Positions 8,769 through 17,700 of a stretch of DNA of 36,903 nt are shown one piece after another; within the stretch, counting starts at the first letter, position 1, and every line of letters starts with the position of its first letter. Made by a program: the position numbers and the translations under genes. The stretch comes from Candidatus Poribacteria bacterium (GTDB taxonomy: Bacteria > Poribacteria > WGA-4E > WGA-3G): the NCBI GenBank assembly GCA_012270875.1, contig JAAXHI010000454.1, forward strand, positions 1-36,903, in the 5' to 3' direction. The notes under the pieces are model-generated. The model had not been told where the DNA came from. It did not search any database and worked only from the letters and a program-made list of their open reading frames with translations.

Positions 8769-9788
8769 ATGAGATTAGTGTTGATTTTTTTTCTAATTCT
8801 CTTGATGTTAATGTGTGGCGGTGTGGGTCAGGTTTTTGCTGAGGCACCGACAACGCCGAAAATTTTGTTCACCTCCGCGCGGGACGGCAACTATGAAGTC
8901 TATATCATGAACCCAGATGGTACTGAACAGATGAACTTAACACAACATCGCGGTGCGGATGTTGATGCCGTCTGGTCGCCTACAGGCGAGCAGATCCTTT
9001 TTGTTTCTGACCGTGATGGCATCCGGGATCTATATTTGATGGACCCAGATGGAGACAATGTCCGACGTGTTTTCAAGAAGGACGCTTATAGAGACGAACC
9101 GGCGTGGTCGCCCGATGGTAAACAGATTGCTTATACATACGCCGAAGGGTTGGGCAGCCCATCTTTTATTTACATTGCGACCTTAGGTGATCAGAAAGAA
9201 GAACTTGTTGTGAGAGGCTTTTATCCGGCGTGGTCGCCTGACGGAACGGAAATCGTTTATATCACCTATGTCCCTATTGGACATGCCCGCCGAGTTACGT
9301 TTGTTGACATCCGCACACGGAAACTGACACGCCTTCTGCCGAAAGAAGCAATGGATTGGCAAAACTTTCCGTCTTGGTTAGCCACAAGTGACAAACTCGT
9401 CTTTTCTTGGAATAAGCATCCGTTACCGCCAGATTTCGATCCGTTGAAAGATCGTTTCCCCCCTGCATGGAGAAATAAGGAGACCATCTATATTGTGAAT
9501 CGCGACGGCACTGATCTCCAACAGCTCGTCGATGAAGCCGGTGCCTATGCACAGTATCCCGCGGCATCGCCGAATGGAGATGATGTCCTTTATACACAAG
9601 AGGTTGATGGTCACTTCCAAATCTTCATAATCAATGTGAACAGTGGCGTTCAGACACAGTTGACAGATGTTGCGGGAAGAAATCTTGGTGGGGATTGGTT
9701 TGATCCAGAATATGCGTTGCCCGTTTCACCGCAACCCCATTTGCTCACCACAACATGGGCAGATGTGAAAACCCACAAACAGCATTGA
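8769..9788 (+). CDS. Secreted TolB-like beta-propeller, array member 5
   Basis: 339 residues. The signal peptide MRLVLIFFLILLMLMCGGV is identical to that of member 3, but the middle of the protein is more diverged from the rest (LGSPSFIYIATLGDQKEELVVRGF, less of the LYLGTFGEEDAE segment conserved in members 1-4). The tail is HLLTTTWADVKTHKQH, with TTW conserved and the glycine replaced by alanine. It lies 20 nt after member 4 and is the last gene of the array. No clear terminator is seen after it. Confidence 0.9.
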   Translation: MRLVLIFFLILLMLMCGGVGQVFAEAPTTPKILFTSARDGNYEVYIMNPDGTEQMNLTQHRGADVDAVWSPTGEQILFVSDRDGIRDLYLMDPDGDNVRRVFKKDAYRDEPAWSPDGKQIAYTYAEGLGSPSFIYIATLGDQKEELVVRGFYPAWSPDGTEIVYITYVPIGHARRVTFVDIRTRKLTRLLPKEAMDWQNFPSWLATSDKLVFSWNKHPLPPDFDPLKDRFPPAWRNKETIYIVNRDGTDLQQLVDEAGAYAQYPAASPNGDDVLYTQEVDGHFQIFIINVNSGVQTQLTDVAGRNLGGDWFDPEYALPVSPQPHLLTTTWADVKTHKQH

Positions 9789-9997
9789 AAACAGATACAT
9801 CAATTCTTCTTCGCTGGCGGAGTTTCATGAAGATTAAAATATTAATTCGGTAATTTCTTGTCGAAGTCCGGAGCCCCTTCCCAGTAAAGGGTGGTAGCCC
9901 TGGTTGCAAACCGCACCATAACTGTCAATTTTAGAAAAATCGGTTGTAGTATTAAACGGTGCTACAGCTACCTTTGCATGTCAGGAGGTTTTCAGCA

Positions 9998-10639
9998 ATG
10001 AAAAAAATCGGTTTCACCGCTATGGTTATTATCATTTTGGGGACTGCCTTGACGTTATATCTCAGGTGGGATCTCAACCGTTTTGCAGAGAGCCTACCCA
10101 AGGCACCACTGCAAACGCACATTGAACAACCCACCGATATGAGAACCCAAGGCAACGTGTCTGAAAACGAAAAGGGTGAACTACCTGCGAAAGTGAATAC
10201 GCTATCAGCACCTACTTCTACATCTGTTGAGGCTTCTAACGACACTGCCCACAGACCTCCAGATCATAGTGGTTTTCATTCCGATGTACATGCTCCACCA
10301 ATTCGCGTTGAAGGACAACAAAAAGACGAAGTTGTAAAACAAGAAGATGAAAGCACACTTTCTTTTATGGATTTATCCTTAGAAGAGATAATAGAACGCA
10401 ACCGTCAAAAACTCATAGAAAAACACGGTGATATTCCAGAGATAGATATATACCTCAGACTCAATGCGCCTCTTTTTGAAGCGATAAAAAATCGGGAAGC
10501 GCAGGTTAAAATACAGAGGACACTTGAAGAACATCTTGAGTTTAGCAGAGTCATGTCGGTTTTATATCCAAGTGAGGAACATGACAAGATGTATCAAGCC
10601 GCGTTACAAGAAGTAGAAAAACGAAGAAGGCGTAGGTAG
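9998..10639 (+). CDS. Hypothetical membrane-anchored protein with charged C-terminal half
   Basis: 213 residues from the ATG at 9998, which has a strong AGGAGG at 9983-9988. The N-terminus (MKKIGFTAMVIIILGTALTLYL) is one membrane helix or an uncleaved signal anchor. Residues about 35-125 are low-complexity and polar. Residues about 130-213 are rich in charged residues, probably helical (EEIIERNRQKLIEKHG, then KNREAQVKIQRTLEEHLE) and end in KRRRRR. I do not recognise a family. A periplasmic helical domain on a membrane anchor is the simplest reading. It stands alone between the TolB array and the next sigma gene. Confidence 0.75.
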   Translation: MKKIGFTAMVIIILGTALTLYLRWDLNRFAESLPKAPLQTHIEQPTDMRTQGNVSENEKGELPAKVNTLSAPTSTSVEASNDTAHRPPDHSGFHSDVHAPPIRVEGQQKDEVVKQEDESTLSFMDLSLEEIIERNRQKLIEKHGDIPEIDIYLRLNAPLFEAIKNREAQVKIQRTLEEHLEFSRVMSVLYPSEEHDKMYQAALQEVEKRRRRR

Positions 10640-10761
10640 TATCCGCTAATGTCTCCATTGCTGACGACTGGTGGCACTTTCTCGTAACTGCTGACCACTA
10701 ACAACCTACAACTAAATACTCCCATGTTCCCATCTTAGGACATACATAGACTGTTAGTATA

Positions 10762-10770
10762 TGCTATAAT
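10762..10770 (+). promoter_or_regulatory. Possible extended -10 promoter
   Basis: TGCTATAAT matches the TGnTATAAT extended -10 of housekeeping sigma factors. No good -35 hexamer is visible. It would give a second, constitutive transcript for the sigma-BNR gene at 10901. Confidence 0.4.
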
Positions 10771-10823
10771 ACTAATGGTCCTCCTCGAAAAGAAACGTCC
10801 AACAATTCTGAAATTCATTTTTA

Positions 10824-10851
10824 TGCACCAGTTTGACTTATAAGTCGCGTC
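10824..10851 (+). promoter_or_regulatory. ECF-type promoter of the sigma-BNR gene at 10901
   Basis: TGCACC at 10824-10829, an 18-nt spacer and CGTC at 10848-10851 followed by ACT. The same arrangement precedes five other sigma fusions in the window, and CGTC is a common ECF -10 core. The CGTC ends 49 nt before the ATG. This copy also has a perfect palindrome GACTTATAAGTC (10835-10846) inside the spacer and a 7-bp inverted repeat CACCAGT/ACTGGTG (10827-10833, 10852-10858). Confidence 0.65.
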
Positions 10852-10900
10852 ACTGGTGTTAATCCGAGATGACGAACGCTCCTTTCCCATGGGATAATTG

Positions 10901-13900
10901 ATGAAAAACGACGATGCTCAACTCATCCAACGCGTCCTCGCTGGCGATGAAACTGCGTTCTCTACGCTTGTGAAGAAATACCAGAAGTCGGTGCATGCGC
11001 TTGCGTGGCGGAAGGTTGGAGATTTTCACATTGCCGAGGAGATTACGCAGGATACCTTTTTAAAAGCGTATCAGCGACTTTCTACACTAAAGGAACCACA
11101 GCGTTTTCTGAGCTGGCTTTATGTGATCGCGACGAACCTCTGTAAAGCGTGGCTTCGGAAAAAGCGTTTGCGAACACAGTCGTTGGAAAACACAGAGAGC
11201 ATAGCGTTAGAAAAAGCGGCGTATTCAGGATATGTTATTTCAGAAAATGAACAGACAGCGATAGAAGCGCAACGCGAAGCCGTCAAAAAGTTGCTTGCTA
11301 AACTCCAAGAGAGTGAACGCACGGTTGTCACACTGCACTACTTCAGTGAGATGTCGAGTGCGGAGATTGGCGCGTTCTTAGGTGTTTCGGCAAATACAGT
11401 GAGAAGTCGTTTACGCCGCGCACAGCAACGTTTGAAAAGGGAGGAACCGATGATCCGAGAGGCTTTAGAGAATTTCCAAATCACACCAAATCTTACCGAG
11501 AACATCATGTGCGAGATTTCGCGTCTGAAACCAGTTGCGCCATCTGGCAGTAAACCGTTCGCACCATGGGCAATCGGCGTTTCCACATTAGCGGTTGTCT
11601 TATTGATGTTAGGCATCGGCAACCAACAGTTATCGCGTTTCCAAAAGCCCTATGATTTCAATGCCGCCTCAGAAATGACGGTAGAGATTATTGAAGCACC
11701 CATCGTGCTAAACCTTGACTCTAAGCCAGATGTTCAGACACAGATCGGCAATTCTACTACACTCAGTAGTAACGGTGGTTCAGGGCAGCAACCAGATGAT
11801 ATCTTATTCGCCGCCGCACAAGCTGATGGAGAAAACATCTCTACCCCTAAACAAGAATGGATTCAGGCGGAACCCCTCAAAGGGAGTGATGCCACTGCTT
11901 TATCTGTCACACCTGACGGTGAACTTTACACTGTTGCTGATGAGCGTATCTACAAAATCGGATCCGGCGGGAAAATGTGGCAACAGATCACCGATATTAA
12001 CGCACTGGGTGTTAATTATATGTGGACCGCCCGTATAGAAAAGTGGAATGATACACTCTATCTATCAGTGAGTAATGCACTCCTTGCTTCAAAAGATAAC
12101 GGCAAGACGTGGGAATTGGTTCACTCTTTCCCAATAGATTATGGCTTGTTTGCTTTTGATTTGGAACTAACACCACAAGCGTTTTATATTATTTTCTCTG
12201 ATTCCACTGCTTTTCGGTCTGAAGATTTGGGTAAGACTTGGAAGGCAATGAACGTTGTCGGATTTCCAGAGAGACCCAACGCTATGGTCGTGTTCCAAGA
12301 TACGCTGTTTGCCGGAACAGGTAATGGACTCTACCGATTGAAGGATAACAACTGGGAACGCGTGGACTTTCCAGTCCCTGTCGGAGAAACCCTTTCAATT
12401 GCCACGACTGAAGGAAAAATTTATGTTGCGGCAAAGTTTAATCAAGATAGAACCAGTTCTCAGCGAGTTCGTCAGGGACAGGCACGTGGCTGGTGGATAT
12501 TCCGATCAACGGACTTCGGCGATTCGTGGGACGATATAACACCGACAAACGCTTGGCAGGTCATGGGGTTGCCACCAGAAATCAAACTCGTTGCTACGGG
12601 TGAAACGCTTCTGGCAATGGAACGGGGTATGGTTCGCTCTACCGATAGTGGAGACACATGGCTGCCTCGACAATTACCCGGCACCTCACCCCCAATGGAC
12701 AGATTTAGTTCGGCTGTCGTAGTGAACGACAACACCATTTATATTGGTAGCAGCGACGGTCTTTATCGTTCCACGGATGCTGGTATATCATGGAACGCGG
12801 TTAACATCAATAGACAGAATCGGAGTGGCATATATAATCTAACCGCATATACAGGACAGAATACACCGCCAACGCTTTACGCGATGTTCGGCGGAGAGAT
12901 CGTAAAAACGACCAACAAGGGCAAATCTTGGAGAACGATTCAGATGGGAACACCGATGACAGCACCTGATAGAGAAAAACCACCAACTTTTACGCAGATA
13001 CGTGAATTCGGTGGGAGTGTCTATGCCAAAACAATGGGTTCTCGTGGTCCTGGCAACGCGCATAAAACCGGTTTATACCGCATTTCTGCAGACGGTAATA
13101 CAGTCATGCCGATACAAGACGTGCCGCTCTTTGACTCACAGGAATTAAGTCGATTTTGGAATATAGGAAGGACAGGTGCTTTAGATGTGTCAGATAAGTC
13201 GTTCATTGAACAGTTGAAAGAAAATTTTAAGGGAGCAGACCAGTTCTTTAAAACGTTGGCACGAGGTGGCACTTTCAATCAACAAGAACTTCTTCGGCAA
13301 CCACTTTATCAGGACCAGTATCGACTTATACGGAGGGGTATAAGTGGTGCTTTTGCGGTCAGTGACGACACGTTTTACGTGGAATACAACTTTAAACTCT
13401 ACCGATGGAAGCCGGGCGAAACCGAATGGTACGACACGGGTGTGCAAGAGACCGGCGAACTCCTTTATAGGGAAGCAATGAAGGCATTTGAAGGCATAGG
13501 TATGCCAGAGGTAAAGATCGATGAAGTTCTCTCGACTTGGCGGGGGTTCACACTTGCGGTTTCAGGAAACACGGTCTACGTTGGCAAACGGGATGGACAC
13601 CTCGTTGCCTCGTTTGATATGGGAAATAATTGGCTCGACCTCACGTCAGCACTGCCGTTCCCTGTTAAAGCCTTCAAAACCATCGTGTTTGTAGGATCCA
13701 CCGTGTATGTAGCAACAGATGCAGGTGTCGCCGCGTCGGATGATGGAAAACAGTGGCATCCTGTTACCAATGCATCAGGAACGTGTCTCAATATGGGACA
13801 ACTAACTGTTGCGGGAGACACCCTTTACGGTTTTATCAAAGACACAGGTATCTATCGTTTGGAAAGCGGCACTTGGGAACAGGTTGTCTCAGAAATGCCG

Positions 13901-13990
13901 GATCATGTAGAGGGGTTCGCCGTTGGCGAGAATACCTTATACGTGAACACGCGGGACAGCAATGTGCTCCATTTCAACCTCGAAAAATAA
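10901..13990 (+). CDS. ECF sigma factor fused to transmembrane BNR/Asp-box beta-propeller
   Basis: 1029 residues from the ATG at 10901; a TTG three bases upstream is less likely because the paralogues start MKNDD or MKNSD. Sigma region 2 is at about 23-90 (IAEEITQDTFLKAYQRL), region 4 at about 130-180 (ESERTVVTLHY, then SANTVRSRLRRAQQRL), a transmembrane helix at about 221-241 and the stalk RFQKPYDFNAASEMTVE at about 246-262. The C-terminal part has about eight Asp-box motifs (SEDLGKTW, STDFGDSW, STDSGDTW, STDAGISW, TNKGKSW, SFDMGNNW, SDDGKQW). It is closely paralogous to the gene at 23161 over its full length. An in-frame GGGAGG plus ATG lies at codon 184. A hairpin terminator follows. The role is inferred: a membrane-tethered sigma factor with an outside propeller as sensor. 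Confidence 0.92.
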   Translation: MKNDDAQLIQRVLAGDETAFSTLVKKYQKSVHALAWRKVGDFHIAEEITQDTFLKAYQRLSTLKEPQRFLSWLYVIATNLCKAWLRKKRLRTQSLENTESIALEKAAYSGYVISENEQTAIEAQREAVKKLLAKLQESERTVVTLHYFSEMSSAEIGAFLGVSANTVRSRLRRAQQRLKREEPMIREALENFQITPNLTENIMCEISRLKPVAPSGSKPFAPWAIGVSTLAVVLLMLGIGNQQLSRFQKPYDFNAASEMTVEIIEAPIVLNLDSKPDVQTQIGNSTTLSSNGGSGQQPDDILFAAAQADGENISTPKQEWIQAEPLKGSDATALSVTPDGELYTVADERIYKIGSGGKMWQQITDINALGVNYMWTARIEKWNDTLYLSVSNALLASKDNGKTWELVHSFPIDYGLFAFDLELTPQAFYIIFSDSTAFRSEDLGKTWKAMNVVGFPERPNAMVVFQDTLFAGTGNGLYRLKDNNWERVDFPVPVGETLSIATTEGKIYVAAKFNQDRTSSQRVRQGQARGWWIFRSTDFGDSWDDITPTNAWQVMGLPPEIKLVATGETLLAMERGMVRSTDSGDTWLPRQLPGTSPPMDRFSSAVVVNDNTIYIGSSDGLYRSTDAGISWNAVNINRQNRSGIYNLTAYTGQNTPPTLYAMFGGEIVKTTNKGKSWRTIQMGTPMTAPDREKPPTFTQIREFGGSVYAKTMGSRGPGNAHKTGLYRISADGNTVMPIQDVPLFDSQELSRFWNIGRTGALDVSDKSFIEQLKENFKGADQFFKTLARGGTFNQQELLRQPLYQDQYRLIRRGISGAFAVSDDTFYVEYNFKLYRWKPGETEWYDTGVQETGELLYREAMKAFEGIGMPEVKIDEVLSTWRGFTLAVSGNTVYVGKRDGHLVASFDMGNNWLDLTSALPFPVKAFKTIVFVGSTVYVATDAGVAASDDGKQWHPVTNASGTCLNMGQLTVAGDTLYGFIKDTGIYRLESGTWEQVVSEMPDHVEGFAVGENTLYVNTRDSNVLHFNLEK
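11439..11452 (+). promoter_or_regulatory. Internal Shine-Dalgarno and ATG at codon 184
   Basis: GGGAGG (11439-11444) with a 5-nt spacer precedes an in-frame ATG (11450), inside the segment EEPMIREAL just after sigma region 4. Initiation here would give the membrane anchor and propeller without the sigma domain. Confidence 0.45.
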
Positions 13991-14000
13991 TGTACCTATC

Positions 14001-14023
14001 AGGGCGGTCCTAAATGCCGCCCT
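14001..14023 (+). terminator. Hairpin terminator after the sigma-BNR gene
   Basis: AGGGCGG (14001-14007) and CCGCCCT (14017-14023) form a 7-bp GC-rich stem with loop TCCTAAATG, followed by TTCC. The same stem recurs after the genes ending at 26157 and 31890. Confidence 0.7.
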
Positions 14024-14063
14024 TTCCTACCTCTACCCTATCTCCCTGTTCAACGTTAACATC

Positions 14064-14091
14064 TTGACAAACCCATCTGGTTTAGTAAAAT
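14064..14091 (+). promoter_or_regulatory. Housekeeping-type promoter
   Basis: TTGACA (14064-14069), a 16-nt spacer and TAAAAT (14086-14091). This is a near-consensus sigma-70 promoter upstream of the ECF-type promoter of the gene at 14193. Confidence 0.6.
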
Positions 14092-14139
14092 AGTATTTCA
14101 CTACATCCAACCCTATTTTTCATAACACATGCAGAATTA

Positions 14140-14167
14140 TGCACCAGTTTGCCCCTTAAAAAGCGTC
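14140..14167 (+). promoter_or_regulatory. ECF-type promoter of the sigma fusion at 14193
   Basis: TGCACC (14140-14145), an 18-nt spacer and CGTC (14164-14167) followed by ACTAT. The upstream CAGAATTATG is also shared with other copies. Here the CGTC ends only 25 nt before the ATG, shorter than the 48-50 nt in the other five. Confidence 0.65.
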
Positions 14168-14192
14168 ACTATAGCGCGATCGGAGGGAATTC

Positions 14193-17100
14193 ATGAAAAC
14201 CACTGATGTTGAGCTCATCTATCGCGTTCTTGATGGCGACGATACCGCTTTTACTGTGCTTGTGAAAAAATATCATAAACCGGTTCACGCGCTCGTGTGG
14301 CGGAAGATTGGGGATTTCCATATCGCCGAAGAGATTACGCAGGATACATTCTTAAAGGCATATCAGGAGTTAGCAACGCTGAAGAAACCGCAGAGTTTTG
14401 CGAGTTGGCTCTATGTGATTGCTGCCAACAACTGTAGTACGTGGTTGCGTAAAAGGCGTTTATCGACGGAACCATTTGAAGATGCCCGCCTACAAGAGGC
14501 GACGTATTCCGGGTATGTCGTTGCCGAAAACGAGCGGACAGAAGCAGAGGCACAACGCGAAGTCGTCAAAAAGTTGCTTGCGAAACTCCAAGAGAGTGAC
14601 CGCACGGTTATCACGCTGCATTACTTCGGTGAGATGTCCAGTGCGGAGATCGGCGCGTTTTTAGGGGTATCGGCAAACACGGTGAGGAGCCGTCTCCGCC
14701 GCGCACAGCAACGTTTGAAAAGGGAGGAACCGATGATACGAGAAGCATTAGAGAATTTCCAAATCACACCAAACCTTACAGAAAACATTATGCGCGAGGT
14801 TTCGCGTCTGAAACCTACTGCGCCATCAGGTGGCAAACCGTTGGTGCCGTGGGCGATGGGTGTTTCCGTATTAGCAGTCGTCTTTTTGATATTCGGTATC
14901 GCAAACCATCAATCCTTATCGCGTTTCCAGAAGCCTTACAGTTTCAACGCTGCTTCAGAGTTGAAGGTTGAGTTGATTGACGCTCCGGTTGTGCTAAATC
15001 TTGAAGCCGAACCCGATAACCGCACGCAGCTCGGAAATGCCAACGCGCAGGATAAGAGCAATGGCGTTGGTAACCAAGTTGATGATACCGCGCCGTTTGA
15101 CTTGGAAACAATCATCAGGAAAATAAAGCACTACGATAATGCTGTCACCTCCGTAACCGGTGATTTCATCATGGAAAGACAGAGTGGCTTGGGGATCTCG
15201 AAAAGAGAATACACACTGACGTTTGCAGGCGAGAAAGTCCGAATGGATCAGGAACAGGATCATACTCGCGTCCAGCTTTGGGATGGAAAACGACATTGGG
15301 AAGCACGCGAAGATAGAAGGATGATCTTTGAATTTGAAATTGCACCCGGCAAGGAAAAGACAGATATTGAGACGATTCGACAGGCATTCAAACATAACGG
15401 TATTGATCTCGCGGACGATGTACGCATCGTTGATGACGACGAACCCCAAGATTTCACACTTATTGAAAACGAGACAGATCAAAAATACTATTTCTGGTTG
15501 GAGGGAGAGACGACGCTGTTGGTTTATGACCTTAATCATCTTCAATATGATGTTCGACCTGGGTGGACAGGTAGTGCTGACAATGATCCGCGGTTTTGGC
15601 TCACCTTTCGTCCTGCTTCAAACAATTCTTATCTATCCGAACCGCTGTGGTACTTGCTTGAGCAACATGAGAGTGAAATTATCGGGAATGAGATATTGAA
15701 CGGAGACAAGACATCCGTGATTCGTTTGAATATACCAGCTCAGTCAAAAGGGGACTTCAAAAGACCTGCCCAGTCCGTTAAACTTTGGATTTCCCATGAC
15801 AAAGGTTTCCGTCTGGTTAAGTTAGAAGAAAGTGCCTATACTATAGATAACCGGTCAGCGGGGCTCGGTTTCAAAGCGGGTGTAACCTATATTTCAAGCC
15901 GAGAAATTGCGTATCACGAATATCTACCGGATGTCTGGTTTCCTGAGAGAATTGAGATATCTATTGCTCCTGTGTCATCACCGGACCAACAAGAGAAAGG
16001 TGAACCTGTACTCAAAAAGGTTCTACTCACAAAGCAGTGTCGATTAAACACTGATGTCACAGGGTTGCTGGATTTAGGTCTACCGCTTGATACATCTATT
16101 TTCGATTACGGAACTGGTAAACCGAGTACAGTCGGCGATGTGTTAAATCCTGTATCGAAACCAGATATTCGGAAACTCTTCGGAAGTTCCGCTATGCCGG
16201 TTAAAAGCGATGGATCTGACCAACACACCTATAATCCATCTGTGTTTGACTTGGAAGCGATCATCACACAGATGAAGCACGCTGATAGTTCTGTCGTTTC
16301 CGCAAGCGGCAACTTCGTCATTGAACACCATAGAAAGCCGGGAATCGCGAAAACTGAGTATGCCTTAACGTTTGAAGGTGATGGAATCCGAGTAGAACGA
16401 GGATGGGGTTCCCCGCTTGCAGTAAAAGATTATCCACGCCTCAAAAAGGTTTTTCCGTCTGTTGAACTCGACGATGGAGAACGGCGATGGGAGATATATA
16501 AGTACAAAAAACACCTCTTTAGCGTTGAGATCACACTCGATAAGAAGCAGACAGCTCTTGAAACAATTCGACAGGCGTTCAAACAGCAAGAGATAGCACT
16601 TGCTGACGATGTACGCATCGTCGCGAGTGAAGAACCGGAGAGTTACACGCTTATTGAGAACCAGACGGGTAAAACCTACTTCATCTTGTGGGAAGGCGAA
16701 ACAACGCTGAAAGTTTATGACCTTCAACATACCGAATATGGTATCCGCGATCCATTTCGACGCAAAGTTTCTGACCGTCGTTTCGAGAGTCCACTTCGCT
16801 ATCAGTGGAATATGCTTGCTGATCTCGATCCGAGATATTGGCTCACGTATCCAAGTGCTGGTGGAAGGACCTATCTCACAGAACCGCTTTGGCAGCTCCT
16901 TGAGAAGCACGAGAGCGAACTCTTGGGTAGTGAAGTTTTGAACGGTGATGAGACTTCAGTTATTCGTCTAAAGTTACCTGATGAGTCCCTTATCATCTGG
17001 ATTTCTCATGAGAAGGGTTTTCGTCCGGTTAAGCTGCAAAGAGCATTTCCGCTTGAGAATCATCCGGTGGATATTATCGCAATGAAGTACTTCCAGTCGG

Positions 17101-17636
17101 GTGTGAACTATATAGAGACACGGGAAATTGATTATCGCGAATATTTACCCGATGTCTGGTTTCCCAAGAAGATTGAACGGTACTTTACACCGATCGCAGC
17201 AGCAGATCTGCCACACGTCGCTGAAATCATCCTAAAGACTGTGATTCACACGAAGCAGTGTCGGTTAAACACGGATGTTGCTGAGTTACTCCGTTTAAAC
17301 CTGTCGCCTGATACACCTGTTCTCGGTTTAAAACCAGACGACGATACACCAATAGCGGAAAAAGTGGCATATTTACGTCAAGAAATCCCGCGTATCCTTA
17401 AACACCGCCTTGACTTAGAGAAACTGGATGATGAAATTGCTGAGTCTTACGGGGAAGACCCAGATCTTACCTTACTAAGGGATCAAGCTGCAGATGAAGC
17501 ATTCGCACTGAAAGGGACTATCAGCCTTTTAACTTTAGACTACATACGATTTGCCGCGGATTCCTCAGCTCTTAAACCGGGCGGAGATTTTTATGAACTG
17601 TTGGAGAAAAACGGCATTTTTTATGATTTTGAATAA
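14193..17636 (+). CDS. ECF sigma factor fused to transmembrane segment and duplicated LolA/RseB-like domain
   Basis: 1147 residues; CGGAGGG precedes the ATG. Sigma region 2 is at about 23-90, region 4 at about 127-177, a transmembrane helix at about 219-237 and the stalk RFQKPYSFNAASELKVE at about 244-260. The outer part holds two tandem copies of a domain of about 340 residues, beginning FDLETIIRKIKHYDNAV (about 302) and FDLEAIITQMKHADSSV (about 685). Shared landmarks are YTLTFAGEKVR / YALTFEGDGIR, WISHDKGFRLVKL / WISHEKGFRPVKL, YLPDVWFP in both, and TKQCRLNTDV in both. The sheet-rich pattern with a late W-I-S...KGF..VKL strand resembles LolA-like folds, a superfamily that includes the sigma-E regulator RseB; this is my inference. 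An acidic tail of about 100 residues ends the protein. The internal start lies at codon 181. The lipoprotein gene at 17701 follows. Confidence 0.85.
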   Translation: MKTTDVELIYRVLDGDDTAFTVLVKKYHKPVHALVWRKIGDFHIAEEITQDTFLKAYQELATLKKPQSFASWLYVIAANNCSTWLRKRRLSTEPFEDARLQEATYSGYVVAENERTEAEAQREVVKKLLAKLQESDRTVITLHYFGEMSSAEIGAFLGVSANTVRSRLRRAQQRLKREEPMIREALENFQITPNLTENIMREVSRLKPTAPSGGKPLVPWAMGVSVLAVVFLIFGIANHQSLSRFQKPYSFNAASELKVELIDAPVVLNLEAEPDNRTQLGNANAQDKSNGVGNQVDDTAPFDLETIIRKIKHYDNAVTSVTGDFIMERQSGLGISKREYTLTFAGEKVRMDQEQDHTRVQLWDGKRHWEAREDRRMIFEFEIAPGKEKTDIETIRQAFKHNGIDLADDVRIVDDDEPQDFTLIENETDQKYYFWLEGETTLLVYDLNHLQYDVRPGWTGSADNDPRFWLTFRPASNNSYLSEPLWYLLEQHESEIIGNEILNGDKTSVIRLNIPAQSKGDFKRPAQSVKLWISHDKGFRLVKLEESAYTIDNRSAGLGFKAGVTYISSREIAYHEYLPDVWFPERIEISIAPVSSPDQQEKGEPVLKKVLLTKQCRLNTDVTGLLDLGLPLDTSIFDYGTGKPSTVGDVLNPVSKPDIRKLFGSSAMPVKSDGSDQHTYNPSVFDLEAIITQMKHADSSVVSASGNFVIEHHRKPGIAKTEYALTFEGDGIRVERGWGSPLAVKDYPRLKKVFPSVELDDGERRWEIYKYKKHLFSVEITLDKKQTALETIRQAFKQQEIALADDVRIVASEEPESYTLIENQTGKTYFILWEGETTLKVYDLQHTEYGIRDPFRRKVSDRRFESPLRYQWNMLADLDPRYWLTYPSAGGRTYLTEPLWQLLEKHESELLGSEVLNGDETSVIRLKLPDESLIIWISHEKGFRPVKLQRAFPLENHPVDIIAMKYFQSGVNYIETREIDYREYLPDVWFPKKIERYFTPIAAADLPHVAEIILKTVIHTKQCRLNTDVAELLRLNLSPDTPVLGLKPDDDTPIAEKVAYLRQEIPRILKHRLDLEKLDDEIAESYGEDPDLTLLRDQAADEAFALKGTISLLTLDYIRFAADSSALKPGGDFYELLEKNGIFYDFE
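14722..14735 (+). promoter_or_regulatory. Internal Shine-Dalgarno and ATG at codon 181
   Basis: GGGAGG (14722-14727), a 5-nt spacer and an in-frame ATG (14733) directly after sigma region 4, as in the paralogues. Confidence 0.45.
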
Positions 17637-17700
17637 GAAAAATTTATAGATCATAGGGGCAGGCGATGGTTTTCGAGTCAGTGAATATTAGGAGCAAGCA

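Noticed and set aside
9844..9860. 17-nt match AATTCGGTAATTTCTTG shared with 36847-36863
   Set aside because: The second copy lies in coding sequence and the match does not extend; chance cannot be excluded for a match of this length in a window of this size.
9840..9960. Small RNA or riboswitch before the gene at 9998
   Set aside because: Only short imperfect stems (CCCTT/AAGGG, AGGG/CCCT) are seen and no known riboswitch core is recognisable.
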